Below are positions 43,622-52,852 of a stretch of DNA of 64,000 nt, one piece after another. The notes beneath the pieces are model-generated. The model was not told the DNA's origin. It was given only the letters and a program-made list of their open reading frames with translations, and searched no databases. The translations under genes were made by a program, and so were the position numbers. This DNA comes from Serpentinicella sp031432315. GTDB lineage: Bacteria > Bacillota > Clostridia > Peptostreptococcales > Natronincolaceae. The stretch lies in assembly GCF_031432315.1 (NCBI RefSeq), contig NZ_JAVKGO010000010.1:1-64000 (forward strand). Reading direction: 5' to 3'. Positions within the stretch are counted from its first letter, which is position 1, and each line of letters begins with the position of its first letter.

Positions 43622-46054
43622 ATGAATAAGATAGAGTTATTATCCCCGGCTGGAAGTTTTGAAGCCTTAATCGCAGCTGTACAAAATGGAGCAGATGCTA
43701 TTTACTTAGGAGGTAAAGAGTTTAGTGCAAGGGCATATGCATCAAACTTTGATCGTAATCAAATTGAAGAAGCTGTGGCCTATGCACATGTACGTGGTGT
43801 GAAAATATACGTTACGATAAATACATTAGTTAAAGATCGTGAAATAGATGCATTACTTGACTATGTTGAATTTCTATATAATGCAGATATAGACGCAATT
43901 ATTGTACAAGATTTAGGGGTGTTAAATATTATAAGAAAAATATTCCCTAAGTTAGAGGTCCATGCCAGCACCCAAATGAATATTAACAATGTGGAAACTG
44001 TAAGATACTTACAACAACAAGGCGTTAAAAGAGTTGTTTTATCAAGAGAACTTTCATTAAAAGAAATAAAAGAAATCCATAAAGCAACATCTATGCCAAT
44101 AGAAGTATTTGTACATGGTGCATTATGTGTTTCTTATTCAGGACAATGCTTGCTGAGTAGTTTTATTGGTGGTAGAAGTGGGAACCGGGGAAAGTGCGCC
44201 CAACCATGCAGAAAAAAATATCAACTAATATCTAATAAAGGTCAAAAACAGGATCAGTCAAAGTATTTAATAAGTTTAAGGGATTTAAATACCCTAGAAA
44301 ATATAGAACAATTAATAGACAGTGGTATAACTTCATTTAAGATAGAGGGAAGAATGAAAAAACCTCAATATGTTGCTGCTGTTGTAAGTGCTTATAGAAA
44401 AGCAATCGATGCTCATTTAAAAAATGGAGATCATTTTAAGGATGATAAAACTCAAAATGAGTTAAAGCAAGTTTTTAATCGAAAGTTTACAAAAGGATAT
44501 ATTCTAAATAGTGCTAAAGAAGAAATAATTAATATAGAAAAACCGAATAATCATGGTTTGTTTTTAGGACAAGTAGATTATTATAATAAAAGAAAAAATT
44601 GCATTGGGATAACGTTAAAAGAAGACATTGCACAAGGTGATGGCATAGAAATTTGTGGAAAGACAAAAGACGTAAGGATAACTGTACAAAAGCTATTTGA
44701 TAACGGCCGTTTAACCCATGAGGCTTTTAGAGGGAATCAAATAGAAATCGAAATTAACGATGCAGCTAATGTTGGAGATCTTGTATATAAAACCTATGAC
44801 AAAAGACTAGACAAATCCCTAGAAAAATCCTACAGTGGTGGGCTAGAAAATAAAAAGATTGGAATATATGGTGATATAAAAGTAGAAAAAAATAAATACA
44901 TGACGCTTTCTATATGGGATAATGATGGGAATAGCATAATTGCAAATAGTGAATTTATCGTCGAGCAAGCGATTAAATCACCTATTGATAAATCACGCAT
45001 ATTAGATAATTTAAATAAGCTCGGTAATACACCTTTTTATTTTAAGCATATTCAAGTAAGTCTAGATCATGATGTGGTGGTCCCATTATCGAGTATTAAT
45101 AGAGTACGTAGAGAAGCAATAATTGCTTTAATAGAGAAAAGGAAAATAATTAATCATCGAGATCAAATTATTAAAATAGATCCTTGGAAGTGGGATAATA
45201 AAATGAATAACTATCTCCTCACAAAGTCTGAATTTAAGCTATATGTAAAAGTAAACAATCTTGAAAAACTTAAAGAAGTTTTAACGCATAACATAGATAG
45301 AATTTATTATGAGGATATAAATACCCTAACTGAAGCAATAAATTTATGTGATATGAATGATGTACCAGTTTATTTGAAAACATCAAATGTAGTTAAGAAT
45401 ATAGACTTTACAAAGCTTAATAAACCACTTCAAAATAAAGGGCTAACAGGAGTTTTAGTTGGAGACTTAGGCATGTTAGAATATATAAGCAAACACTTTG
45501 GTAATTTAGATATTGTACCGGATATTTCTCTGAATGTATTTAATAGTTACGGAATTGATCAACTACAAAAAAAAGGCATTAAAAAGATTGCTATTTCCCC
45601 GGAAATTGACATTAAGAGCATTAAACAACTAAAACTAGCAAACCATATGGAATTAGAAGTGATCGCATATGGTAAGTTGCCAGTTATGACAATGGAGTAC
45701 TGTCCTATTAAAAGTACAGGAAAGTGTAGTGGGGAATGTCAATTCTGCCAGCAATTTAATTATAGATATAAATGGGCGTTAAAGGATGAGAAAAAAATTC
45801 ACTTTCCATTAACCCATGATACTTTTGGAAGAACAATTATTTATAACAGTCATCCAATTTTTATGGCTGATCGACTGAAAGATTTGAATCATACAGCTAT
45901 TACAGCACTGCGTATAGAAATAAGTGATGAGTCAATTGTACAGGTATCAGAAATATTAGAGATGTTTAAATGCAAAAGAATGATAGATCCTCAACATATA
46001 AAAAAAATGGTAGGTGAATTTACAAGGGGCTATTATTATAAAGATATTGACTAA
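43622..46054 (+). CDS. U32-family peptidase-like protein with C-terminal DUF3656-type region
   Basis: A large (810 aa) member of the U32 family. The N-terminal barrel starts with IELLSPAGSFEALIAAVQNGADAIY (quoted here as ELLSPAGSFEALIAA). It carries the U32 signature near residues 165-185 (VFVHGALCVSYSGQC and GNRGKCAQPCR), whose cysteines bind an Fe-S cluster in characterised relatives. A second half has further cysteines (CSGECQFC, about 698-705). Studied U32 proteins RlhA and TrhP hydroxylate 23S rRNA or tRNA rather than cut peptides, so an RNA-hydroxylation role is likely (family knowledge). It lies just upstream of the tyrS leader. RBS GGGAAGAGG at 43603-43611. Confidence 0.85.
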   Translation: MNKIELLSPAGSFEALIAAVQNGADAIYLGGKEFSARAYASNFDRNQIEEAVAYAHVRGVKIYVTINTLVKDREIDALLDYVEFLYNADIDAIIVQDLGVLNIIRKIFPKLEVHASTQMNINNVETVRYLQQQGVKRVVLSRELSLKEIKEIHKATSMPIEVFVHGALCVSYSGQCLLSSFIGGRSGNRGKCAQPCRKKYQLISNKGQKQDQSKYLISLRDLNTLENIEQLIDSGITSFKIEGRMKKPQYVAAVVSAYRKAIDAHLKNGDHFKDDKTQNELKQVFNRKFTKGYILNSAKEEIINIEKPNNHGLFLGQVDYYNKRKNCIGITLKEDIAQGDGIEICGKTKDVRITVQKLFDNGRLTHEAFRGNQIEIEINDAANVGDLVYKTYDKRLDKSLEKSYSGGLENKKIGIYGDIKVEKNKYMTLSIWDNDGNSIIANSEFIVEQAIKSPIDKSRILDNLNKLGNTPFYFKHIQVSLDHDVVVPLSSINRVRREAIIALIEKRKIINHRDQIIKIDPWKWDNKMNNYLLTKSEFKLYVKVNNLEKLKEVLTHNIDRIYYEDINTLTEAINLCDMNDVPVYLKTSNVVKNIDFTKLNKPLQNKGLTGVLVGDLGMLEYISKHFGNLDIVPDISLNVFNSYGIDQLQKKGIKKIAISPEIDIKSIKQLKLANHMELEVIAYGKLPVMTMEYCPIKSTGKCSGECQFCQQFNYRYKWALKDEKKIHFPLTHDTFGRTIIYNSHPIFMADRLKDLNHTAITALRIEISDESIVQVSEILEMFKCKRMIDPQHIKKMVGEFTRGYYYKDID

Positions 46055-46068
46055 ATCATACATAAAGC

Positions 46069-46097
46069 TTGACAATGCTGTTAATTATATATTAATA
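46069..46097 (+). promoter_or_regulatory. promoter of the tyrS leader
   Basis: TTGACA (46069-46074), 17-base spacer, TTAATA (46092-46097). Good -35, weak -10. Confidence 0.55.
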
Positions 46098-46103
46098 TAC
46101 AAT

Positions 46104-46351
46104 AAACATATATGAATATTATTTTATTTAAACGAAGAAGGAACAAGTAGGCTTTTATATTACTTATTAGAGAGCAGACTGGCTGGTGAAAAGTCTGACA
46201 ATATAAAAGTACGAATTACATTCTGGAGTTTCAATAGGAAACTATTGCGGCAAATATCCGTTATCGTATTTTGAGGCACTCACTATTGAGTGTAAATTAA
46301 GGTGGTACCACGAGTCTTCTCGTCCTTTGGATGAGCAGGCTTTTATTTTTT
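46104..46351 (+). promoter_or_regulatory. T-box leader for tyrS, tyrosine specifier (TAC)
   Basis: AGAGAGCAGA and GGCTGGTGAAAA in stem I, specifier TAC at 46217-46219 followed by A, T-box AAGGTGGTACCACGAG at 46299-46314, terminator CTCGTCC (46319-46325) with GGATGAG (46329-46335) and T tract to 46351. Fills most of the 324-base gap before tyrS. Confidence 0.93.
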
Positions 46352-46378
46352 GAACAATACTAGGAGGGGAAAGACAAT

Positions 46379-47605
46379 ATGACAAATGTATATGATGTAC
46401 TTACTGAGAGAGGGTTTACAGAACAAGTAACCCATGGAGAAGAACTAAGAGAATTACTGGGAAAAGAAAGTGTGCCATTTTACATAGGTTTTGATGCAAC
46501 AGCAGATAGTCTTACATTAGGGCATTTTCTCCAAATTATGGCTATGATGCATATGCAAAGAGCAGGGCATAGACCGATTGTTCTACTTGGTGGTGGAACT
46601 ACTATGGTTGGAGATCCTTCAGGAAAAGCTGACATGAGAAAAATGTTAACAAAAGAACAAATTAATCATAATGCCCAACGATTTAAAGAGCAATTTTCTA
46701 GGTTTATAAGTTTTGATAATGATGAAGCATTAATTGTTAATAATGCAGATTGGCTATTAGACCTTAATTACATAGATTTCCTTAGAGAAGTGGGAAGACA
46801 CTTTTCTGTAAACAGAATGTTGGCAGCAGAATGTTATAAGTCACGTTTAGAAGGTGGATTGACATTCTTAGAGTTTAACTATATGTTAATGCAGTCCTAT
46901 GACTTCTTGGAACTATATAGACGATATGATTGTAAGTTGCAGTTAGGTGGAAATGATCAATGGTCAAATATTTTGGGTGGTTACGAACTTGTAAGACGAG
47001 TAGACGGTGGTTCAGTTTATGCACTAACATTTAAATTACTTACAAATAGTGATGGTAAAAAGATGGGTAAAACTGAAGCCGGTACAATATGGTTAGATCC
47101 TGCAAAAACATCACCATTTGAATTTTATCAGTATATAAGAAACTTTGATGATAGAGATGTAGAAAAAGGTTTAGCGTTATTAACTTTTTTACCTATGGAT
47201 GAGGTAAGGAAATTAGGTACATTAGAAGGTGCAGAAATTAATAAAGCTAAAGAAGTGTTAGCATTCGAAGTAACTAAACTTGTGCATGGAGAAGAAGAAG
47301 CAATAAAAGCACAAGAAGCAGCTAATGCACTATTTGGTGGAGGGATAAGTGCTACAGATATGCCTTCAACAGAGATAGAAACTTCTAGATTTGAAAATGG
47401 GATTGATGTAATAACCTTAATGCAAGAAGCAGGTTTAATTGGATCAAGAGGGGAAGGAAGAAGGTTAATACAACAAGGCGGTGTAACGATAGAAGATAAC
47501 AAAGTAACGGACATTAATCAGATAATAACAATAAAAGATTTCAATGATAATAAATTAATGATTAAAAAAGGAAAGAAAGTATACCATCAAATAAAGTTAG
47601 TATAA
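46379..47605 (+). CDS. tyrS: tyrosyl-tRNA synthetase
   Basis: Class I synthetase, 408 aa. The HIGH-like motif is in ADSLTLGHFLQ, tyrosine- and tRNA-recognition residues follow in QSYDFLELY and LGGNDQWSNI, and the KMSKS loop reads KKMGKT. A C-terminal S4 RNA-binding domain (about 345-408) includes GEGRRLIQQGGV. The GGNDQW and KMGKT forms are of the TyrRS type common in clostridia. The start at ATG 46379 follows AGGAGGGG at 46360-46367. It is controlled by its own T-box. Confidence 0.96.
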   Translation: MTNVYDVLTERGFTEQVTHGEELRELLGKESVPFYIGFDATADSLTLGHFLQIMAMMHMQRAGHRPIVLLGGGTTMVGDPSGKADMRKMLTKEQINHNAQRFKEQFSRFISFDNDEALIVNNADWLLDLNYIDFLREVGRHFSVNRMLAAECYKSRLEGGLTFLEFNYMLMQSYDFLELYRRYDCKLQLGGNDQWSNILGGYELVRRVDGGSVYALTFKLLTNSDGKKMGKTEAGTIWLDPAKTSPFEFYQYIRNFDDRDVEKGLALLTFLPMDEVRKLGTLEGAEINKAKEVLAFEVTKLVHGEEEAIKAQEAANALFGGGISATDMPSTEIETSRFENGIDVITLMQEAGLIGSRGEGRRLIQQGGVTIEDNKVTDINQIITIKDFNDNKLMIKKGKKVYHQIKLV

Positions 47606-47608
47606 AGT

Positions 47609-47676
47609 AAAAAGAAACATTATTTAGTTAAAATATCCGTTGATATGGACATTTTAATAATTAATGTTTCTTTTTT
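47609..47676 (+). terminator. long nested terminator after tyrS
   Basis: Outer arms 47609-47622 and 47662-47675 pair over 14 bp and end in six T. An inner hairpin (AAAAT..TCC with GGA..ATTTT) fills the loop. Confidence 0.78.
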
Positions 47677-47686
47677 AATTTCAACA

Positions 47687-47716
47687 TCGACAATCTTTGT
47701 AGAATGGTGATATAAT
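47687..47716 (+). promoter_or_regulatory. promoter for the chemoreceptor gene
   Basis: TCGACA (47687-47692), 18-base spacer, TATAAT (47711-47716) with extended -10 TGA. Confidence 0.6.
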
Positions 47717-47768
47717 GAAATTATATAGTTTTAAAGAAATATTTACATCAGATTAGGGGGGATGATAG

Positions 47769-49766
47769 ATGAAATCAATCAAAGCGAAAATGACACTTTC
47801 GTTTGGGGTGGCTATGACACTATTATTAGTTATTTTAGGTGCTATAATTGTGTTTCAAACCCAAAGAACGATTGTCCCATTGACACAGGATTTAACCCAG
47901 CAAGTAATTGGTGCTAGGGCAGATGAAATAAGCCAGTGGATGGATTGGAAAATAGAAGGCGTTAATACTATTGCAAACAATGAGGCAATAAAAAGTGGGG
48001 ATTGGGACTTAGTTAGAGAAGAATTTGATAGTATGCAAAATATCGATTCTGATTTTGAAACTGCTTTTTTTGCAGATTTAGATGGATTTACATACTACAC
48101 AACTGGAGAAGGCGTGGGCATTTCAAGTCAGGGATACTTTAGAGAAATAATATATAATGGTAAAGCGCGAGTGATTACCAATACAATGATTTCAACCACA
48201 ACTAGAAGACCAGTTTTTGTTATCGCCCAAGAAGTTCGAAATGAAGATGATGAAGTAGTAGGTTTGGTTGGTGCTACGGTACAATTAGAAATTTTAACAG
48301 ATGTAATTGAAAATATAGTTATAGGTGAGACAGGACAAGGGTGGATTGTAGATGGAGATGGACTAGTAATTGCCCATGAAGAACCAACCTATCAATCTAG
48401 GTTAAATGTTATGCGGTCAGAGAGAGCCGACTTTATTGGACTTGATCAGGCGGGCGAAGAGATGATGTCTGGTCAGATTGGAAGTAATAGAATTACTATG
48501 CCTTCTGGAGAAGATGCTATCATAATGTTTACACCGATCCCTGATACACCAAATTGGAGCTTAGGGGTAAGTATTATATATTCCGAGTATATGGAAAGAG
48601 CAAATGAAAGCATGCAGACAATCATTTTTATAATAGTAGGAATTTTAGTAGTAATGGCCTTAATTATATATCAAATTTCAGGTAGATTAAGTAAAAAAAT
48701 AAAGTTAATCACCGACTATATTGCTAAAATATCATCTTGTGATTTTAGTGAAGATGTGCCAAAAACACTTCTTAAATCAAAGGACGAATTAGGGGATTTA
48801 TCTAGAGGATTAGAAAAAATGATTCATGCTATTAAAGGCACCGTTGGAAAAATCCAGTATTCTTCAGATGAAGTTGCAAATGCTTCGCAAAAATTAAAGT
48901 TAACATCGGAACAATCTGTTGTGGCTTCTGAGCATATTGCTTCATCGACAGGAGAAGTATCTAGACACTCAGAGAAACAAATGAAAGAGATTGAATCTGC
49001 CGCTACAGCTATGGGAGATATCTCTGCTAGTATACAAGAAATTTCTAGTAATGTTTACGAGATCAATGAGTCTAGTAGTAAAGTTTTTGAAAAATCAAAT
49101 GAAGGTAAAAAAGAAATTAATAAAGCAGCTGTACAAATGAACAGTATTAGTTCTAGTACTAAGGAAGTAAAGCATGCTTTAAATAAAATAACAACAAGCT
49201 CAGATCAGATGAATGCAATTGTAAATGTGATAAAAAGCATATCAGAACAAACGAATTTACTTGCATTAAATGCTGCTATCGAAGCAGCTAGAGCTGGGGA
49301 TGCAGGTAAAGGTTTTGCTGTAGTTGCAGAAGAAGTTAGGAAATTAGCAGAAGAAACACAAAATGCAACCGGTGAAATTAATGCTTTGATTGTTGAAAAT
49401 CAAGAGAATATTACAAATGCTAATCACGTGATGGAAGAAAGTTATGAAAATGTAAGTGAAGGAATAAAAGTTGTTCATGATACAAAGTTATCCTTTGAAG
49501 AAATTTCAACGTTGATTAGTGAGGTTACAGGACAAATTGATGTAATCACTTCAGCTGTAAGTCAAGTGGCAGATAATAGCCAAAATATTGTATCTTCATC
49601 ATCTGAAATAGAATCGACTACAAAGCTGGTCACTAGCGAAATTCAAAATGTTTCAGCGGCTACAGAGGAACAAACGGCTTCGATGGAAGAATTAGCAGAT
49701 TCTAGTGACAGTCTAGCTAAACTAGCAAAAGACTTAAGGGACATTGTGAATTCTTTTAAAATTTAA
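47769..49766 (+). CDS. methyl-accepting chemotaxis protein, Cache-type sensor
   Basis: A 665-aa transmembrane chemoreceptor. It has an N-terminal membrane helix (about 8-30), an extracellular dCache sensor (about 35-275), a second helix (about 282-302), a HAMP linker (about 303-360), then a long cytoplasmic methyl-accepting signalling coiled coil. The conserved hairpin tip is clear (SISEQTNLLALNAAIEAARA). The sensor contains the YFREI and NWSLGVS features common in Cache domains, some of which bind amino acids. The ligand is unknown. RBS AGGGGGGAT at 47755-47763. No che genes are nearby; it stands alone. Confidence 0.93.
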   Translation: MKSIKAKMTLSFGVAMTLLLVILGAIIVFQTQRTIVPLTQDLTQQVIGARADEISQWMDWKIEGVNTIANNEAIKSGDWDLVREEFDSMQNIDSDFETAFFADLDGFTYYTTGEGVGISSQGYFREIIYNGKARVITNTMISTTTRRPVFVIAQEVRNEDDEVVGLVGATVQLEILTDVIENIVIGETGQGWIVDGDGLVIAHEEPTYQSRLNVMRSERADFIGLDQAGEEMMSGQIGSNRITMPSGEDAIIMFTPIPDTPNWSLGVSIIYSEYMERANESMQTIIFIIVGILVVMALIIYQISGRLSKKIKLITDYIAKISSCDFSEDVPKTLLKSKDELGDLSRGLEKMIHAIKGTVGKIQYSSDEVANASQKLKLTSEQSVVASEHIASSTGEVSRHSEKQMKEIESAATAMGDISASIQEISSNVYEINESSSKVFEKSNEGKKEINKAAVQMNSISSSTKEVKHALNKITTSSDQMNAIVNVIKSISEQTNLLALNAAIEAARAGDAGKGFAVVAEEVRKLAEETQNATGEINALIVENQENITNANHVMEESYENVSEGIKVVHDTKLSFEEISTLISEVTGQIDVITSAVSQVADNSQNIVSSSSEIESTTKLVTSEIQNVSAATEEQTASMEELADSSDSLAKLAKDLRDIVNSFKI

Positions 49767-49774
49767 ATAAAGCT

Positions 49775-49808
49775 AAAAAACTCTACAATTTGATTTGTAG
49801 AGTTTTTT
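49775..49808. terminator. bidirectional terminator after the chemoreceptor
   Basis: Perfect 14-bp stem (49775-49788 with 49795-49808) with A6 and T6 at the base; lies between convergent genes. Confidence 0.9.
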
Positions 49809-49833
49809 ATATAGTTATTATATATTTTTTAAT

Positions 49834-51072
49834 TTATATATAGATTTTTTCCAGTTTATTTAGTGTATTTTTGTTATTTTCTTTAAGCGCAATTAACTTT
49901 TTATTAAAATAGGTTTCTAAAATATCTTTAGCTAAAGGAGAAATTTCTTGGTTATCTATAATTTGATCGTAAGAAAAAAAAGCAACATCAGAATTTTCGA
50001 AGCAATCCGATTTAGGAATTCCGTCAACGAAGTCCATAGTAAATGCAATGAAGCAATCAGTAATTTCATTATCCACTAAAGTTCTTATAGCAAAAACATC
50101 TTTTGCTTTTGATTTAATTGAAGTTTCTTCTAGTACCTCTCTTTCAATTCCTTCATGGAGCATTTCACCTGGATCTAAATATCCACTAGGCAAGAACCAT
50201 TTATTTTTAAAATTGCCGTAGGATTGTTTAACTAGTAATATCTTACCTTTGTTATCAACAATTCCACCAACCCCGATACAATTACTTTTATAAATGAATT
50301 TATTATAGGCAAATGTATTCATTATATCCGAGTCTCTACGCTTATTTTGAACTCTATCAACTTCATTTACATCTATAGAAACAGTATGTAAACCCTCTGT
50401 GTCATCAGCTTCATAAATAACCTCACCAGTAGGTGATATGACAACTGAATGACCAAAATAATTTTTTCCTACCCTATTTGTCCCAACAATGAATACTTGG
50501 TTTTCAATTGCCCTTGCTTTGAGTAAAGTAATCCAATGATTATATAGTGGATCAGCAAATTGAGCAGTTACAAAAATAATTTTTGATCCTTGTAAAGCGA
50601 GTCCACGAAATAACTCTGGAAAACGTATGTCATAACAATTTGCAACGCCAAAGGTAGTATTATTTACTTTAAATTTAGGGATCCAATTTCCTGGTTCAAA
50701 AATTTTAGCTTCTAAGTTATTTGCAGTAACTAAGTGCATCTTTGAATATTTATCTTGAATGTTACCTAGTTTGTCAAAAACAAAAGAGGTATTAAAAATT
50801 CGGTCTCCTGCTTTTTCTGGTATACTGCCACCCACTACGACAGCGTTATATTTTTGTGATAATTCACTTAGGTCTTGTACAACTATTGCAGTATCTAAGC
50901 TATGAATATTCATTTTTCTAAAGTCAAAATCAACTGACCACATTTCAGGTAAAACAATAACATCAACATGATCATCTAGTGATTTCGTTAAACGTGATAC
51001 AGTAGACTTATTTTTATAATAGTCTCCTTTACATATATTCATTTGAACTAAAGCTATTTTAATGATAGACAT
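49834..51072 (-). CDS. nitrilase-superfamily amidohydrolase fused to a Nudix hydrolase
   Basis: A 412-aa two-domain protein. Residues 1-255 form a carbon-nitrogen hydrolase with an intact catalytic triad: Glu43 (VLPEMW), Lys111 (YSKMHL) and Cys146 (NCYDIRFPE). This resembles the omega-amidase/YafV-type branch. Residues about 258-400 are a Nudix domain with the box from Gly297 through REVLEE (311-316). The box keeps the metal-binding glutamates but has Ser in place of the last Gly. One continuous frame, start ATG 51072 after AGGAGG. The fusion suggests linked clean-up reactions, for example an amide and a nucleoside diphosphate metabolite, but the substrates are unknown. Confidence 0.88.
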   Translation of the reverse strand: MSIIKIALVQMNICKGDYYKNKSTVSRLTKSLDDHVDVIVLPEMWSVDFDFRKMNIHSLDTAIVVQDLSELSQKYNAVVVGGSIPEKAGDRIFNTSFVFDKLGNIQDKYSKMHLVTANNLEAKIFEPGNWIPKFKVNNTTFGVANCYDIRFPELFRGLALQGSKIIFVTAQFADPLYNHWITLLKARAIENQVFIVGTNRVGKNYFGHSVVISPTGEVIYEADDTEGLHTVSIDVNEVDRVQNKRRDSDIMNTFAYNKFIYKSNCIGVGGIVDNKGKILLVKQSYGNFKNKWFLPSGYLDPGEMLHEGIEREVLEETSIKSKAKDVFAIRTLVDNEITDCFIAFTMDFVDGIPKSDCFENSDVAFFSYDQIIDNQEISPLAKDILETYFNKKLIALKENNKNTLNKLEKIYI

Positions 51073-51261
51073 AGGACCTCCTAAAAAATAATATGCCTTT
51101 AATTATAAGGTTTATATTGGTATTCTATAGGAGCATTTAGAAATTTTCAATAGAAATAACATTTTTAAATATTTTTTATCTCTGTTTATGATAAAATGTC
51201 TATTAGATTAATATAATATATAGTTATATATAGATACATATGGAAATAATGAGGTGATAAA

Positions 51262-52530
51262 TTGGAAGAAAAAAAATACTCGCTTATTCAGCTGTCAATG
51301 GCATTGTCTTCAGCAATAGACCTAATAAGTAAGCCATTGAACGATCATCATAAACAAGTGGCCTTTATTGCCTACTGTATTGGTCATGAAATGGGATTAG
51401 GAGACCAACACAAGGAAGAACTAGTACTGGCAAGTGTACTTCATGATATCGGAGGGCTTATTTATGATGAACGAGTAGAACTACTAGAATTTGAAGACCA
51501 AGATCATCAACAACATGCTGAAATAGGTTACCAATTGTTTAAAGAATCAACACACTTTTCTAGAATCGCAAAGATTATTAGATATCATCATGTGCATTGG
51601 AGCAAGATAGAAAATCAAACATCTAATGAAGTTATACCTTTGGAGAGTAATGTTATACATCTAGCAGATAGGGTTTCAATTTCTATTGACAAAAATAAAA
51701 GTATAATGCTTCAGGCAAAATATATAACGAAAAAAATCGATGAGAAATGTGAAAAAACCTTTAACCCAGAAGTAGTTAAAGCCTTTAAATCTATTGCAAA
51801 AAAAGAATCATTTTGGTTAGACTTAATAACAATACTTAACACTAATTTACTTTCCACATTGCCTATAAAAGATACTAAAATAAATATTGTTGAATTAGAA
51901 GAAATTACAAATATTTTTGCAAGGATAATTGATTTTAAAAGTAATTTTACAGTGGTTCATAGTACTGGAGTGGCAGCAGTAGCCGAAAGGATTGCTATAA
52001 AACTAAATAGCACATCACAATTTTGCAGAGAGATTAAAATAGCCGGTTATTTGCATGATTTAGGTAAACTCGCTATCCCGAATGAAATTCTTGAAAAACC
52101 CGGTAAACTAACTGAAGAGGAGTTTGATTTAATAAAAAGTCATACTTATTACACTTATCAGCTACTGAAAGATGTTAAAGGCCTGGAAGACATTAATGAA
52201 TATGCATCATACCATCATGAACGTTTAGATGGTACAGGTTACCCATTTCATTTAAATGGTGATCAATTAAAACTTGGATCAAGGATAATGGCAGTTGCTG
52301 ATGTATTTACTGCAATAACGGAAACTAGACCTTACAGAAAAGGAATGAGTGGTGAACAAGCGAGGGAAATTTTAAATCGCATGTCAAAGTCATTTGCCCT
52401 TGATGCAAGTATTGTCAATGTTGTTAATAGGAATTTTTCTGAAATAAATCAAATTAGAGTAGAAGCTCAAAAAAAGGCATTAGAGGATCGTGATAATTTT
52501 TCTAAGTTTGCTAATGCTGTAAATCAATAA
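51262..52530 (+). CDS. tandem HD protein: HD domain plus HD-GYP phosphodiesterase
   Basis: A 422-aa cytosolic protein with two HD modules. The first (about 20-145) keeps H61-D62 in LHDIGG, HH at 109-110 and the later Asp in LADR. The second (about 225-410) is a full HD-GYP domain with H265-D266 in LHDLGK, HH at 318-319 and DGTGYP at 323-328. The HD-GYP module should hydrolyse cyclic di-GMP. The role of the first HD is unclear, but its metal residues look complete. No receiver or PAS domain is attached. Start TTG 51262 with GAGGTGA at 51251-51257. Followed by a very long hairpin. Confidence 0.88.
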   Translation: MEEKKYSLIQLSMALSSAIDLISKPLNDHHKQVAFIAYCIGHEMGLGDQHKEELVLASVLHDIGGLIYDERVELLEFEDQDHQQHAEIGYQLFKESTHFSRIAKIIRYHHVHWSKIENQTSNEVIPLESNVIHLADRVSISIDKNKSIMLQAKYITKKIDEKCEKTFNPEVVKAFKSIAKKESFWLDLITILNTNLLSTLPIKDTKINIVELEEITNIFARIIDFKSNFTVVHSTGVAAVAERIAIKLNSTSQFCREIKIAGYLHDLGKLAIPNEILEKPGKLTEEEFDLIKSHTYYTYQLLKDVKGLEDINEYASYHHERLDGTGYPFHLNGDQLKLGSRIMAVADVFTAITETRPYRKGMSGEQAREILNRMSKSFALDASIVNVVNRNFSEINQIRVEAQKKALEDRDNFSKFANAVNQ

Positions 52531-52534
52531 TTTT

Positions 52535-52599
52535 TCTAAACAGCCCTCTTTAATTATATTCTTTTAAAAAGAAGAATATAATTAAAGAGGGCTGTTAGA
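52535..52599. repeat. exceptionally long perfect hairpin after the tandem HD gene
   Basis: Arms 52541-52563 and 52572-52594 pair perfectly over 23 bp. They extend outward through AA/TT and, past one bulged A, TCT/AGA, giving about 28 bp in all with an 8-base loop. It presumably acts as a terminator, though the flanking T run is short. Confidence 0.8.
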
Positions 52600-52694
52600 T
52601 TTTAACAAACAAAAGATTTTTAGATGGGAAACAAGCACATCGTTATTTTGGATAAATATATTAGTAATAAGTATTTAATTAGGCGGTGATTGAA

Positions 52695-52838
52695 CTGAAT
52701 AAAAAAGGTGAATTTCATAGGAATCTTTTGTTATTAATATCTTTAGGGATAATATATATATTTATAACAGGATTAGAAAATACAGCTCCTGTGCCAGTGC
52801 CAAGGACACCGATTATAGTGCCTACTGAAAATGTTTGA
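52695..52838 (+). CDS. small membrane protein with proline-rich tail, about 47 aa, unknown
   Basis: An open frame of 47 codons ends at TGA 52836-52838. A near-perfect ribosome binding site AGGCGGTGAT (52681-52690) points to a start at CTG 52695 or, less well spaced, GTG 52686; there is no in-frame ATG or TTG nearby upstream. The product has a basic N-terminus (NKKGEFHR), one hydrophobic helix (about residues 11-26) and an external-looking tail rich in proline and valine (PVPVPRTPIIVP). It lies 14 bases before the next gene, so they are probably co-transcribed. Unknown function; the unusual start lowers confidence. Confidence 0.45.
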   Translation: MNKKGEFHRNLLLLISLGIIYIFITGLENTAPVPVPRTPIIVPTENV

Positions 52839-52852
52839 AATGGGGTTTTAAA

